Assembly: GCA_045811525.1 (NCBI GenBank)
Contig: JBJMTV010000041.1
Location: 11,490-75,489 of the forward strand
Source of the DNA: VAZQ01 sp045811525
GTDB taxonomy: Bacteria; Pseudomonadota; Alphaproteobacteria; Rhizobiales; Xanthobacteraceae
DNA length: 64,000 nt
Direction of reading: 5' to 3'
The translations under genes were made by a program, and so were the position numbers. This document shows, piece by piece, positions 1 to 9,130 of the stretch (the first letter of the stretch is position 1; every line of letters starts with the position of its first letter). The notes under the pieces were generated by a model. That model made no database searches, had not been told where the DNA came from, and saw only the letters and a program-made list of their open reading frames with translations.

Positions 1-793
1 CTACGGTTTTGCCGCTGAGCGCGGGAGCTTGCGCGAATATGGTATCGAAATCGACTGCGCCGATCATCGCAAAGACCAAGAAGATGCCGAGCGCGAAGCC
101 GAAATCACCGACTCGGTTCACGATGAATGCTTTAATCGCCGCCGCATTGGCCTCTGGCTTGTGATACCAAAAGCCAATCAGCAGATAGCTCATCAGGCCA
201 ACTCCCTCCCATCCGAAGAACAGTTGGATGAGATTGTCGGCTGTCACGAGCATCAGCATCGCGAATGTGAACAACGACAGATAGCAGAAGAAGCGGGGCC
301 GATACGGGTCTTCCTCCATGTACCCGACCGAGTAGAGGTGCACGAAGCCGGAGATCGTGGTTACCACGACCAGCATGATGGCGGTGAGCGCGTCGATGCG
401 CAGTGCCCAGTCCACCTTCAGATCACCGGCCCCCATCCAGGGGAACAGGGCCATACGTCCATCGTGATGCGCGTACAGCACGTCGACAAAGGCGACCCAT
501 GACAGCAGCATGGAGGCGAAGAGGAATACCGTTGTCGCCAGTTCGGCAGCGCGTGATCCCGCGGCGGGGGGCTCAACGGGCTCAGGCTCCACGCCGGAGG
601 GATGAAGGACAGCGTGCTCGGCTTCGGGGCGGGGCGCTCCATGAGGGCTGCTTTCGTCGACATGCCCTGAAGGATGGTCTTCGGCACCAGGCACCGCCGC
701 TCCGCCGGGAAACCGAGCTCGCGCACCGGCAAGCGCGATCAAGCCGGCGATGATAGCGCCGAGCAGCGGTAGAAAGACTATAGCGTAATACAT
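1..793 (-). CDS. nuoL: NADH-quinone oxidoreductase subunit L (partial, N-terminal part)
   Basis: Proton-pumping membrane subunit of complex I (MrpA/ND5 family). The 264 codons present begin MYYAIVFLPLLGAIIAG, a first membrane helix, followed by a hydrophilic loop rich in Pro, Glu and His (about residues 28-75) and then the conserved block with LFFGWEGVG and AFIVNRVGDFGFALG. The C-terminal part lies beyond the left edge of the window. The ATG at 793 is 8 bases after the nuoK stop, so it is the last visible gene of the nuo operon; nuoM and nuoN are expected outside. The charged insert between helices 1 and 2 is, as I recall, also seen in related Hyphomicrobiales, so it is not taken as a defect. 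Confidence 0.95.
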   Translation of the reverse strand, partial: MYYAIVFLPLLGAIIAGLIALAGARARFPGGAAVPGAEDHPSGHVDESSPHGAPRPEAEHAVLHPSGVEPEPVEPPAAGSRAAELATTVFLFASMLLSWVAFVDVLYAHHDGRMALFPWMGAGDLKVDWALRIDALTAIMLVVVTTISGFVHLYSVGYMEEDPYRPRFFCYLSLFTFAMLMLVTADNLIQLFFGWEGVGLMSYLLIGFWYHKPEANAAAIKAFIVNRVGDFGFALGIFLVFAMIGAVDFDTIFAQAPALSGKTV

Positions 794-800
794 CCCCTGC

Positions 801-1109
801 TCAGCCCTTCATCAGGTTGATGTCCTCAACCGCAATGGAGCCGCGGTTACGGAAGTAAACAACCAAAATGGCGAGACCAATCGCCGCCTCCGCCGCTGCC
901 ACGGTAAGTACCAGCAAGGCGAACACTTGGCCGACGAGGTCCCCCAGAAACGCCGAGAATGCCACCAGGTTGATGTTGACAGCGAGCAGGATGAGCTCAA
1001 TCGACATCAGAATGACGATGACGTTCTTGCGATTGAGGAAGATGCCGAAAATACCCAGCGTGAGCAGTATGGCTGCAACCGTGAGGTAATGGCCCAGACC
1101 GACGGTCAT
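801..1109 (-). CDS. nuoK: NADH-quinone oxidoreductase subunit K
   Basis: Small membrane subunit of complex I (MrpC/ND4L family), 102 residues with three predicted helices and the conserved buried glutamates in MSIELILLAVN and AAAEAAIGLAIL, thought to take part in proton transfer. The E. coli protein has 100 residues, so the length is normal. The reading frame can be extended to a GTG at 1121, but the ATG at 1109 is preceded by GGAGAAGGAG, and the extension would be made of that ribosome binding site itself, so 1109 is preferred. It lies between nuoJ (91-base gap) and nuoL (8-base gap). Confidence 0.95.
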   Translation of the reverse strand: MTVGLGHYLTVAAILLTLGIFGIFLNRKNVIVILMSIELILLAVNINLVAFSAFLGDLVGQVFALLVLTVAAAEAAIGLAILVVYFRNRGSIAVEDINLMKG

Positions 1110-1200
1110 CTCCTTCTCCACGAATGCGCTAGGATACGATTCCGTAGTTCGTCACAGCTCAGGGACGGGCTCGGATACGAGTGTCGGAACGACAGAGAAC

Positions 1201-1815
1201 TTAGAGACCCTGACCCGATCGTACTTTAACGATGGCGATCGCGCTTTCTTTGCTGCGCGCCACCTGTGCCGCAATATTTTGTCGCCTGACATTGGGCTTG
1301 TGATGCAGCGTCAGCACGATTGCGCCGATCATCGCAACCAGCAGCACAAGTCCGGCAGCCTGAAAGAAGTAGATGTAGCGCGTGTAAAGCACATGGCCGA
1401 GCGCTTCGGTGTTGAGCATCGCCGCGAGAGGCGGGGTTGGCGACGCCACGTCTTTTGCGGCATCAGCGGCAATGGTCCAAGTCCCCACCACCAGCACCAG
1501 CTCGACGAGAAGGATCATTCCGACGACCGCGCCGATCGGAAGGTACTGCAGCGCTCCCTGCCGCAGCTCGGTGAAATCGACGTCCAACATCATGACCACG
1601 AACAGGAACAGCACTGCCACGGCGCCGACATAGACAATGATCAGGATCATCGCCAGGAATTCGGCTCCCAACAAGACGAAGAGTCCTGCCGCATTGACAA
1701 AGGCGAGGATCAGAAACAATACCGAGTGCACGGGATTCTTAGCTGCGATGACCATGAATGCGGAGCCGACACAGACGGTGGCAAACAAGTAGAAGAAGAT
1801 CGCTGGTAGGATCAT
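1201..1815 (-). CDS. nuoJ: NADH-quinone oxidoreductase subunit J
   Basis: Membrane subunit of complex I (ND6 family), 204 residues. The N-terminal half holds closely packed helices with the conserved stretches KNPVHSVLFLILAFVNAAG and IIVYVGAVAVLFLFVVMML, the latter around the pi-bulge helix of this family. The C-terminal tail is polar and basic. The ATG at 1815 is 9 bases beyond the nuoI stop and sits in a GGGAG context. Length and order (I-J-K-L) are standard. Confidence 0.95.
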   Translation of the reverse strand: MILPAIFFYLFATVCVGSAFMVIAAKNPVHSVLFLILAFVNAAGLFVLLGAEFLAMILIIVYVGAVAVLFLFVVMMLDVDFTELRQGALQYLPIGAVVGMILLVELVLVVGTWTIAADAAKDVASPTPPLAAMLNTEALGHVLYTRYIYFFQAAGLVLLVAMIGAIVLTLHHKPNVRRQNIAAQVARSKESAIAIVKVRSGQGL

Positions 1816-1824
1816 CTCCCGTGC

Positions 1825-2313
1825 TCACCGGTACGGCGCATCGAGCGCGATGTTCTTCGCGATCTCACGCTCCCAACGATCACCATTCGCCAGGAGCCTC
1901 TCTTTGTCGAAGTAGAGCTCCTCGCGCGTTTCGGTGGCGAACTCGAAGTTTGGCCCTTCGACGATCGCATCCACCGGACAGGACTCCTGGCACAGCCCGC
2001 AATAGATGCACTTCACCATGTCGATGTCGTAGCGCGTCGTGCGACGTGTGCCGTCGTTGCGGCGCGGCCCCGCTTCGATAGTGATCGCCTGGGCCGGGCA
2101 GACCGCCTCACACAGCTTGCAGGCGATGCAGCGCTCCTCCCCATTGGGATAACGGCGCAACGCGTGCTCACCGCGAAAGCGAGGCGAGATAGGACCCTTC
2201 TCAAAAGGGTAATTGAGCGTCGGCTTGGGTTTAAAGAAGTAGCGCATGGCCAGCCAAAATGCCGATACGAACTCCTGGAGAAAGATCGCTCGGGCAGCGT
2301 GCTCCATTCTCAT
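1825..2313 (-). CDS. nuoI: NADH-quinone oxidoreductase subunit I (2x[4Fe-4S] ferredoxin-type)
   Basis: Peripheral-arm subunit of complex I carrying clusters N6a and N6b. Two ferredoxin motifs are visible: CIACKLCEAVCP and CIYCGLCQESCP, each CxxCxxCxxxCP. Length 162 residues, as in other alphaproteobacteria. The first ATG (2313) is preceded by AAGGAGGG with a 4-base spacer, better than the second in-frame ATG at 2307. Upstream lies the small membrane gene 2390-2623 with a 76-base gap. Confidence 0.96.
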   Translation of the reverse strand: MRMEHAARAIFLQEFVSAFWLAMRYFFKPKPTLNYPFEKGPISPRFRGEHALRRYPNGEERCIACKLCEAVCPAQAITIEAGPRRNDGTRRTTRYDIDMVKCIYCGLCQESCPVDAIVEGPNFEFATETREELYFDKERLLANGDRWEREIAKNIALDAPYR

Positions 2314-2389
2314 AGCGCCCTCCTTTGGGGCCTGCCGATCGGGCGGCCGCCCATACCGTAGGAGCCGGGCGTGTGCCGACGCGCGACGA

Positions 2390-2623
2390 TCACCCCCATA
2401 GTTTCAGGGCGAGCCAGTAGCCCGCCCCGGCAAACAGCAGGATGTCCCCGCTGAGGACGAGGCGGCGCAACAAGGGTCTTTCCTGCTCGTAAAACGCCGC
2501 ATCGGCCGGGTCGCGGGCCCCGTACGCACGTTCGATCACAGCAACCAACGGGGCGTAGACAAGCGCCGCAATGACAGTTCCGGCGAATGCCCCGACCAAA
2601 CCAGCCAGGGACAAGTCGATCAT
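2390..2623 (-). CDS. small membrane protein encoded between nuoH and nuoI
   Basis: A 77-residue protein with a hydrophobic N-terminal helix (about residues 5-28), a charged middle (ERAYGARDPADAAFYEQERP) and a second hydrophobic stretch near the C terminus (about 58-75). The ATG at 2623 has ACGGAG six bases upstream and lies 12 bases after the nuoH stop, so it is very likely co-transcribed and translated with the complex I genes. It is not one of the 14 core subunits and I do not recognise its family; it could be an accessory or assembly factor. Function unknown. Confidence 0.7.
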   Translation of the reverse strand: MIDLSLAGLVGAFAGTVIAALVYAPLVAVIERAYGARDPADAAFYEQERPLLRRLVLSGDILLFAGAGYWLALKLWG

Positions 2624-2635
2624 GCCATCTCCGTA

Positions 2636-3661
2636 TCATTTGGGCGCGAGCCCCGAGTACTGCAATATGCCCGCGACGATGGCCACCATGCCGAGCGAGA
2701 GGGGCAGGAACACCTTCCACCCCAATCGCATGAGTTGATCGTACCGGTAGCGCGGCACGATTGCCTTGGTCATGGCGAACAGAAAGAACATGAAGAAGCA
2801 TTTGAGCACGAACCAAATCACGCCGGGCACCCAGGTGAACGGCGCCACCGGGTAAGGCGGCAGCCAGCCACCAAGGAAAAGTATGGTCCCCATAGCGCAC
2901 ATGGTGGCGATTGCGATGTATTCACCGAGAAAAAACAACAGAAATGGCGTGGCTGAATATTCGACCGCAAAACCAGCCACCAGCTCGGATTCAGCCTCGA
3001 CCAGGTCAAACGGCGGACGGTTCGTCTCGGCCAAGGCTGAAATGAAAAATACCACGAACATTGGGAAGAGCGGCAACCAGTACCACTGCAGCAAGCCATA
3101 TCGGCCATCCTGGGCCTCGACGATTGTGGTCAGGCGAAGCGACCCCGCACACAAGAGCACCGTCACGAAGACAAAGCCGATCGAGACTTCGTAGGACACC
3201 ATTTGTGCCGCCGAACGCAAGGCGGCGAGCAAGGGGTATTTCGAGTTGGATGACCAACCCGCCATGATCACGCCATAGACCATGAGCGACGAGATTGCGA
3301 AAATGTAGAGGACGCCGACGTTGAGGTCGGCAATCGCCCACTCGGCATTGACCGGAATGACCGCCCACGCGGAAAGTGCCAAAACCGCAGTGACGAGCGG
3401 TGCCAACAGAAACACACCCTTGTTCGCGCCTGAGGGTATGATCGGCTCTTTGACCGTGAACTTGATCAGGTCGGCGAAGGACTGCAACAGACCCCATGGG
3501 CCAACCACATTTGGGCCGCGACGGATCTGCACCGCGGCCCAAATCTTGCGATCGGCGTAAAGCACGTAGGCCGTGATGACGAGCAGTGCCACCAGCATCA
3601 GCACGCTTTGTGCGACAATGATGATGACCGGCCAGAGGTAGTTGGTCCAAAGCTCCGCCAT
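2636..3661 (-). CDS. nuoH: NADH-quinone oxidoreductase subunit H
   Basis: Membrane subunit (ND1 family) at the joint between the arms of complex I and part of the quinone chamber. Recognised by ADRKIWAAVQIRRGPNVVG, the loop with ETNRPPFDLVEAESELVAGF, and about eight hydrophobic helices. The frame is open to 3715, but the start MAELWTNYLWP at 3661 is preferred because it matches the usual N terminus and follows the nuoG stop by 5 bases; the longer version would overlap nuoG. Length 341 residues, normal. Confidence 0.95.
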   Translation of the reverse strand: MAELWTNYLWPVIIIVAQSVLMLVALLVITAYVLYADRKIWAAVQIRRGPNVVGPWGLLQSFADLIKFTVKEPIIPSGANKGVFLLAPLVTAVLALSAWAVIPVNAEWAIADLNVGVLYIFAISSLMVYGVIMAGWSSNSKYPLLAALRSAAQMVSYEVSIGFVFVTVLLCAGSLRLTTIVEAQDGRYGLLQWYWLPLFPMFVVFFISALAETNRPPFDLVEAESELVAGFAVEYSATPFLLFFLGEYIAIATMCAMGTILFLGGWLPPYPVAPFTWVPGVIWFVLKCFFMFFLFAMTKAIVPRYRYDQLMRLGWKVFLPLSLGMVAIVAGILQYSGLAPK

Positions 3662-3666
3662 CCCTG

Positions 3667-5742
3667 CTACTCCGCGGCGGTCAATGCAGCACACCCCTCG
3701 GCGATCGAGGAGCATTCGGCCATCACAACAGATGCGCGCGCGATTGGATTGCTCAGATAGAAATCATCAAGCGCTTCGGCAAAGGCCCTTCGCTCAGCGT
3801 TCCCCTCAAAGGTGGCGAGGCGCACAATGTCTGCGCGCTCGCCGAGCCCGACCTCATCGATCCGCTGCAGGTGTGGGTGCGCCTTGAACATGGTCCGACG
3901 CAACTGTGAGAGCGAGTCGTAAGGAAGCCTGCAGCCAAGCACCTCCGACAGCGCCCGCAGGATTGCCCAATCCTCACGTGCTTCGCCGGGCGGGAAGGAG
4001 GCGCGACCCGCCATTTGCACGCGTCCCTCCATGTTGACAAAGATGCCGGACTTCTCCGGGTACGCCGCTCCCGGCAGGATAACATCCGCGCGATGCGCAC
4101 CACGGTCACCGTGCGTACCCAGATAGACGACAAAAGCGCCGGCCGCGATGTCGATCTCGTCGGCGCCAAGCAGGAAGAGCACATCGAGCGCTCCCGGAGC
4201 TGCCATCTCGGCAGCACTGCGACCGCCCTCCCCGGGAACGAAGCCGATATCGAGGGCCCCGACGCGGGCGGCGGCCGTATGAAGAACGCAGTAGCCGTTC
4301 CAATCCTGAGCATTGCTTGCAAGCGCTGCCTTCGCCGCGAGCGCCGCAATCGCGCTGCCGTCCGGGCGTGCCAAGGCGCCCATTCCTACGATCACCACGG
4401 GATGTGCCGCCTGCCTCAGCGCGGCACTAAAAGGATGCCTCCCCGCAATGACCTCGCTCAGCGTGTCCGGGCCCGCACCGAGGTAATCATAGGGGTAGGT
4501 AAGATCGACCCTAGGCCCTATCAGCCCAACGGGCAGATTGCCCATCCGCCAACGCTTGCGAATACGCGCATTGAGCACGGCCGCTTCCCGACGCGGGTTC
4601 GTGCCGATCATTAGCAGGGCGTCGGCTTTCTCGATCCCCGCTATGGTCGCATTGAACAGGTAGCTTGCGCGGCCCCGCTGCGGATCAAGTGCGGCACCGT
4701 CCTGCCGGCAATCGAGATTCCTCGCACCCACAGCGCCCATCAATTGCTTGAGCGCGAAGATCTCCTCGACTGCTGGCAGGTCGCCGACGAGGGCACCAAT
4801 GCGCTCCGGCGGCGTGCTTCTCATTTTCACGGCAATCGCCTCGAACGCGTCACTCCACGAGGCGGGCACCAGTCGACCGTCGATACGAATGTAGGGCTGA
4901 TCGAGCCGCTGCGTGCGCAGACCGTCAACAACGTGGCGAGTCTTGTCGGAGATCCACTCCTCGTTCACATCGTCGTTGACACGCGGCAGGATACGCATCA
5001 CCTCGCGTCCGCGGCTATCGATCCGAATCGCTGAGCCGAGCGCATCCATCACATCGATGGACTCAGTCTTGCCGAGTTCCCAAGGGCGCGCAGTAAAGGC
5101 GTAGGGCTTGGACGTAAGAGCGCCGACGGGGCAGAGATCGACCACGTTGCCCTGCAGCTCCGAGGTCATCGCTTGTTCGAGATAGGTCGTGATCTCCATG
5201 TCCTCACCACGGCCGATCGCACCAAGCTCGGGCACTCCGGCTACCTCGGTGGAGAAGCGAACACAACGCGTGCAGTGGATGCAGCGGTTCATGGTGGTCT
5301 TGACCAGCGCGCCGATATCCTTGTCCTCTACGGCCCGTTTGTTCTCCTGATAACGGCTGGAATCGACACCGTAGGCCATCGCCTGATCCTGCAAATCGCA
5401 TTCACCGCCCTGGTCGCAGATTGGGCAATCAAGCGGATGATTGATCAGCAGGAACTCCATGACGCCTTCGCGCGCCTTGCGCACCATCGGCGTCTTGGTG
5501 TTGACGACGGGAGGCTCACCATTGGGTCCCGGCCGACAATCCCGCACGCCCCATGCGCATGACGCGACCGGCTTCGGCGAGCCTTTGAGCTCGACCAGAC
5601 ACATGCGGCAGTTACCGGCGATCGAAAGCCGCTCATGGAAACAGAACCGCGGGATCTCGGCCCCCGCCGCCTCGCAGGCCTGGAGGAGTGTGTATTCGGC
5701 GGGGACTTCGGTTTCCTTGCCGTCGACAATGAGCTTGGTCAT
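3667..5742 (-). CDS. nuoG: NADH-quinone oxidoreductase subunit G
   Basis: Large Fe-S subunit of complex I, 691 residues, the shorter alphaproteobacterial form (E. coli is about 900). N terminus is a [2Fe-2S] ferredoxin domain (CRMCLVEL and the following Cys), then the His-containing cluster region HPLDCPICDQGGECDLQ, then a 4Fe-4S site in CIHCTRCVRFSTEVAG, followed by a molybdopterin-oxidoreductase-like fold lacking the cofactor. ATG at 5742 lies 44 bases from the nuoF stop. Confidence 0.96.
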   Translation of the reverse strand: MTKLIVDGKETEVPAEYTLLQACEAAGAEIPRFCFHERLSIAGNCRMCLVELKGSPKPVASCAWGVRDCRPGPNGEPPVVNTKTPMVRKAREGVMEFLLINHPLDCPICDQGGECDLQDQAMAYGVDSSRYQENKRAVEDKDIGALVKTTMNRCIHCTRCVRFSTEVAGVPELGAIGRGEDMEITTYLEQAMTSELQGNVVDLCPVGALTSKPYAFTARPWELGKTESIDVMDALGSAIRIDSRGREVMRILPRVNDDVNEEWISDKTRHVVDGLRTQRLDQPYIRIDGRLVPASWSDAFEAIAVKMRSTPPERIGALVGDLPAVEEIFALKQLMGAVGARNLDCRQDGAALDPQRGRASYLFNATIAGIEKADALLMIGTNPRREAAVLNARIRKRWRMGNLPVGLIGPRVDLTYPYDYLGAGPDTLSEVIAGRHPFSAALRQAAHPVVIVGMGALARPDGSAIAALAAKAALASNAQDWNGYCVLHTAAARVGALDIGFVPGEGGRSAAEMAAPGALDVLFLLGADEIDIAAGAFVVYLGTHGDRGAHRADVILPGAAYPEKSGIFVNMEGRVQMAGRASFPPGEAREDWAILRALSEVLGCRLPYDSLSQLRRTMFKAHPHLQRIDEVGLGERADIVRLATFEGNAERRAFAEALDDFYLSNPIARASVVMAECSSIAEGCAALTAAE

Positions 5743-5786
5743 CGCACCTTTAGCTTGTTGGAGTCGTATTCAGGACCGTGAACGCG

Positions 5787-7088
5787 CTACTCGGCTGCGA
5801 CCCGCGTGGGCGCGGGCTGCGCCAGTGCCGTATATTCATCGATACGGCGCTCGATCTCGGGGCGGAAATGCCGCAACAGTCCCTGCACAGGCCATGCCGC
5901 GCCGTCACCGAAGGCGCAGATCGTGTGGCCCTCGATCTGGGTCGTGACCTCCATCAGCATGTCGATTTCACGCTTGTGCGCGCGGCCTTCCGCCATGCGC
6001 GTCAGCACGCGCCACATCCAGCCCATACCTTCGCGGCACGGCGTACATTGGCCGCAGCTCTCGTGTTTGTAGAAATACGAGATTCGCGCCATTGCCCGAA
6101 TGATGTCCGTCGACTTGTCCATGACGATGACCGCGGCTGTGCCGAGCGCGGACTTGAGCTCGCGGCAACCGTCGAAATCCATGAGCAGCTTGTCGCATTG
6201 ATACGCCGGGATGAGGGGCATCGAGGACCCCCCCGGGATCACGGCGAGGAGGTTGTCCCAGCCGCCACGCACACCACCGGCATGCTTGTCAATGAGCTGC
6301 CGCAGCGGGATGCCCATCGCCTCTTCAACGTTGCAGGGTTTCTCCACGTGACCGGAGATGCAAAAGAGCTTGGTGCCGGTGTTGTTAGGCCGACCGATGC
6401 CCGCGAACCAGGCACCACCGCGCCGCAAGATGTCGGGCACCTGGGCAACGGTTTCCACATTGTTGACCGTTGTTGGACAGCCATAAAGCCCGACGTTTGC
6501 CGGAAAGGGCGGCTTCAATCGAGGCATCCCCTTCTTGCCCTCGAGGCTCTCGAGCAGAGCGGTCTCCTCCCCGCAGATGTAGGCGCCGGCCCCGTGGTGC
6601 ACGTAAAGATCGAAATCGTATCCGTGGATAGTGTTCTTGCCGATCAGGCGGGCCGCGTAGGCCTGAGCCACCGCGGCCTCAAGGCGCTGGCGCTCGCGGA
6701 TGAACTCGCCGCGGACGTAGATGTAGCCCACATGCGCGTTCATCGCGAAACCAGCAATCAGGCACCCCTCCACTAAGAGGTGCGGATCGTGGCGCATGAT
6801 CTCGCGGTCCTTGCACGTCCCAGGCTCGGACTCATCGGCATTGACGACCAGGTAGTGCGGGCGACCTTCCGTCGGTTTGGGCATGAAGGACCACTTGAGC
6901 CCGGTCGGAAAGCCGGCGCCGCCGCGTCCGCGCTGGCCGGATGCCTTCACCTCATTGATGATCCAATCGCGGCCCTTCTCTAGGTGCGCTTTGGTGCCGT
7001 CCCAGGCACCCCGCGCACGTGCGCCTTGGAGCCCCCAGTCGTGCTGCCCGTACAGATTGAGAAAGATGCGGTCCTTGTCGTCTAGCAT
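5787..7088 (-). CDS. nuoF: NADH-quinone oxidoreductase subunit F (NADH- and FMN-binding)
   Basis: Electron entry subunit of complex I, 433 residues. The NADH/FMN region GRGGAGFPTGLKWSFMP is at about residue 54, and the C-terminal N3 cluster site ESCGQCTPCREG with a later Cys in HTICAFGDG is intact. The ATG at 7088 overlaps the nuoE stop (TGATG), indicating translational coupling. Together with NuoE and NuoG it forms the NADH dehydrogenase module. Confidence 0.97.
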   Translation of the reverse strand: MLDDKDRIFLNLYGQHDWGLQGARARGAWDGTKAHLEKGRDWIINEVKASGQRGRGGAGFPTGLKWSFMPKPTEGRPHYLVVNADESEPGTCKDREIMRHDPHLLVEGCLIAGFAMNAHVGYIYVRGEFIRERQRLEAAVAQAYAARLIGKNTIHGYDFDLYVHHGAGAYICGEETALLESLEGKKGMPRLKPPFPANVGLYGCPTTVNNVETVAQVPDILRRGGAWFAGIGRPNNTGTKLFCISGHVEKPCNVEEAMGIPLRQLIDKHAGGVRGGWDNLLAVIPGGSSMPLIPAYQCDKLLMDFDGCRELKSALGTAAVIVMDKSTDIIRAMARISYFYKHESCGQCTPCREGMGWMWRVLTRMAEGRAHKREIDMLMEVTTQIEGHTICAFGDGAAWPVQGLLRHFRPEIERRIDEYTALAQPAPTRVAAE

Positions 7089-7837
7089 CAGCTTTGCCTG
7101 TTTCCGGATGCATCAGCCGCGGGCGGCTGGGGCACCGGCGCGTCACGCCGGTTTGCCGCCGCACCCGGCTTCTTTGCGTCGGCATCTGCCAATGCTGCGC
7201 CGGGGCTGGGCGCGCCCATGCGATGCGAATAAAGATCTGGATCGTTTAGCGTTGTGGGACCGCCAACCGGCGCCGATAGCTGGCGCTCGATCTGTGGTCC
7301 GGGTCGCACCGGCCTCCCGGCAGCAAGGTCATCAAGGACGCCGCTCAGCGTCTCCGGCGTGAGGTCCTCGTAATAGTCGGCATTGATCTGCGCGACCGGC
7401 GCATTGACGCATGCACCAAGACATTCCACTTCAATCCACGACAGCTTGCCATCACCCGTGACGTGCTGCTGGCTCCCAATTCGCGACTGGCAAAGCTCGA
7501 TGAGCTTGTGACCGCCCCGCAGCAGACAGGGTGTCGTGCCACAAACCTGGACATGGAATCGGCCGACCGGCTCAAGGTTGAACATGGTGTAGAAGGTTGC
7601 GATTTCGAGCGCGCGGATGTTTGCCAGCCCGAGCAGATCAGCCACATGCTCGATCGCCTTCTGCGGTAGCCAGCCGCCCGCTTGCTCCTGCGCGCGCCAC
7701 AACAATGGAATGATGGCAGAGGCTTGCCGCCCTTGCGGAAATCTTGTGATTTGCTCCTTGGCCCAGTCGAGGTTCTCCGCGGTGAACGCGAAGCTCTTCG
7801 GCTGCAACTCGGCGGGTGCGAGGCGACGAACGGCCAT
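7088..7837 (-). CDS. nuoE: NADH-quinone oxidoreductase subunit E (with long C-terminal extension)
   Basis: [2Fe-2S] thioredoxin-like subunit (24 kDa family). Cluster ligands are seen in VCGTTPCLL and CLGACVNAPV. The recognisable domain ends near residue 165; the remaining ~80 residues are Pro/Ala/Gly rich and low in complexity, making the protein 249 residues against about 166 in E. coli. Such tails occur in alphaproteobacterial NuoE. ATG at 7837 lies 102 bases after nuoD; the gap has only a tiny open frame. Confidence 0.96.
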   Translation of the reverse strand: MAVRRLAPAELQPKSFAFTAENLDWAKEQITRFPQGRQASAIIPLLWRAQEQAGGWLPQKAIEHVADLLGLANIRALEIATFYTMFNLEPVGRFHVQVCGTTPCLLRGGHKLIELCQSRIGSQQHVTGDGKLSWIEVECLGACVNAPVAQINADYYEDLTPETLSGVLDDLAAGRPVRPGPQIERQLSAPVGGPTTLNDPDLYSHRMGAPSPGAALADADAKKPGAAANRRDAPVPQPPAADASGNRQS

Positions 7838-7939
7838 GACAGTCCTAAAACGCGGTGTCCCGCCGAAGCAGCACGCCGCCAGCGTTCCTGGGCTTTCGCG
7901 CGAGAGCTTGGAGACAGATCGTGAGCCACGGGCGAAGGC

Positions 7940-9130
7940 TCATCGGTCGACCTCCCCGAACACGATGTCGAGCGAACCCAAAATGGCGGCGACGTCGGCC
8001 AGCATGTAGCCCTTGCTCAGGAAATCCATCGCCTGCAAATGCGCGAAGCCCGGAGCCCGGATCTTGCATTTGTAAGGCTTGTTGGATCCATCCGATACGA
8101 GATAGACGCCGAACTCGCCTTTTGGGGCCTCGACTGCCGCATAGACCTCCCCAGCGGGGACGTGGAACCCCTCGGTATATAGCTTGAAATGGTGGATGAG
8201 CGCCTCCATCGACCGTTTCATCTCACCCCGCCGGGGCGGGACAATCTTGTGGTCCTCGACCGTGACCGGCCCCTGCCCTGCCGGCGAGCGAAGCAGCTCG
8301 AGGCACTGCTTCATGATGCTGATCGATTGACGCATTTCCTCCATGCGAATGCAGTACCGGTCGTAGTTGTCGCCGTTCTTCCCAACGGGAATGTCAAAGT
8401 CGAGCTCCGAGTAACATTCATAGGGCTGTGCTTTGCGCAGATCCCAGGCTGCCCCCGACCCTCGCACCATCACACCGGAGAAGCCCCAGGCCCAAGCGTC
8501 CTCGAGCGAGACTATTCCAATATCGACGTTGCGTTGCTTGAAGATGCGATTTTCCGTGAGCAGGCCCTCAAGGTCGTCGCAGACACGAAGGAAAGGATCG
8601 CAAAACGCCCAAATGTCATCGAGGAGCTTGGGGGGCAGATCCAGGCGTACGCCGCCAATGCGGAAATAGGCCGCATGCATGCGGCTTCCTGAAGCGCGCT
8701 CGTAAAAGACCATGAGCTTCTCGCGCTCCTCAAATCCCCACAGCGGTGGCGTAAGGGCACCAACGTCCATGGCCTGCGTGGTGACGTTGAGCAGATGCGA
8801 CAGCAGGCGTCCGATCTCGCAGTAGAGGACGCGGATGAGCTGAGCGCGCCGGGGGATTGTGAGGGCCAGGAGTTTTTCCGCAGCAAGGCAGAACCCGTGC
8901 TCCTGGTTCATGGGGGCGACATAATCGAGGCGGTCGAAATACGGAATCACCTGCAGATAAGTCTTGGCCTCGATCAGCTTCTCAGTACCGCGATGCAGGA
9001 GCCCGATATGCGGATCCACACGCTCCACCACCTCACCATCGAGCTCGAGCACGAGGCGTAGCACGCCATGCGCCGCCGGGTGCTGTGGTCCGAAATTGAT
9101 GGTAAAATTGCGCAGCTCGGTTTCAGCCAT
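7940..9130 (-). CDS. nuoD: NADH-quinone oxidoreductase subunit D
   Basis: 49 kDa-type subunit of complex I, forming the quinone site with NuoB. The N terminus contains INFGPQHPAAHGVLRL with the quinone-site histidine, then HRGTEKLIE, and DYVAPMNQEHGFCLA; the C terminus ends with LSKGYMLADVAAILGSLDIVFGEVDR, the typical ending. Length 396 residues. The ATG at 9130 overlaps by 8 bases the stop codon of the thioesterase-like gene, so the two are translationally coupled. Confidence 0.97.
   Translation of the reverse strand: MAETELRNFTINFGPQHPAAHGVLRLVLELDGEVVERVDPHIGLLHRGTEKLIEAKTYLQVIPYFDRLDYVAPMNQEHGFCLAAEKLLALTIPRRAQLIRVLYCEIGRLLSHLLNVTTQAMDVGALTPPLWGFEEREKLMVFYERASGSRMHAAYFRIGGVRLDLPPKLLDDIWAFCDPFLRVCDDLEGLLTENRIFKQRNVDIGIVSLEDAWAWGFSGVMVRGSGAAWDLRKAQPYECYSELDFDIPVGKNGDNYDRYCIRMEEMRQSISIMKQCLELLRSPAGQGPVTVEDHKIVPPRRGEMKRSMEALIHHFKLYTEGFHVPAGEVYAAVEAPKGEFGVYLVSDGSNKPYKCKIRAPGFAHLQAMDFLSKGYMLADVAAILGSLDIVFGEVDR

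Noticed and set aside
2310..2900. Minus-strand frame of 196 codons overlapping nuoH and the small membrane gene
   Set aside because: Out of frame with both supported genes and of Arg/Gly/His-rich shadow composition.
5778..6776. Long plus-strand frame (332 codons) opposite nuoF
   Set aside because: It is antisense to a clear nuoF with intact motifs; the open frame follows from GC-rich codon usage and its translation has no family features.
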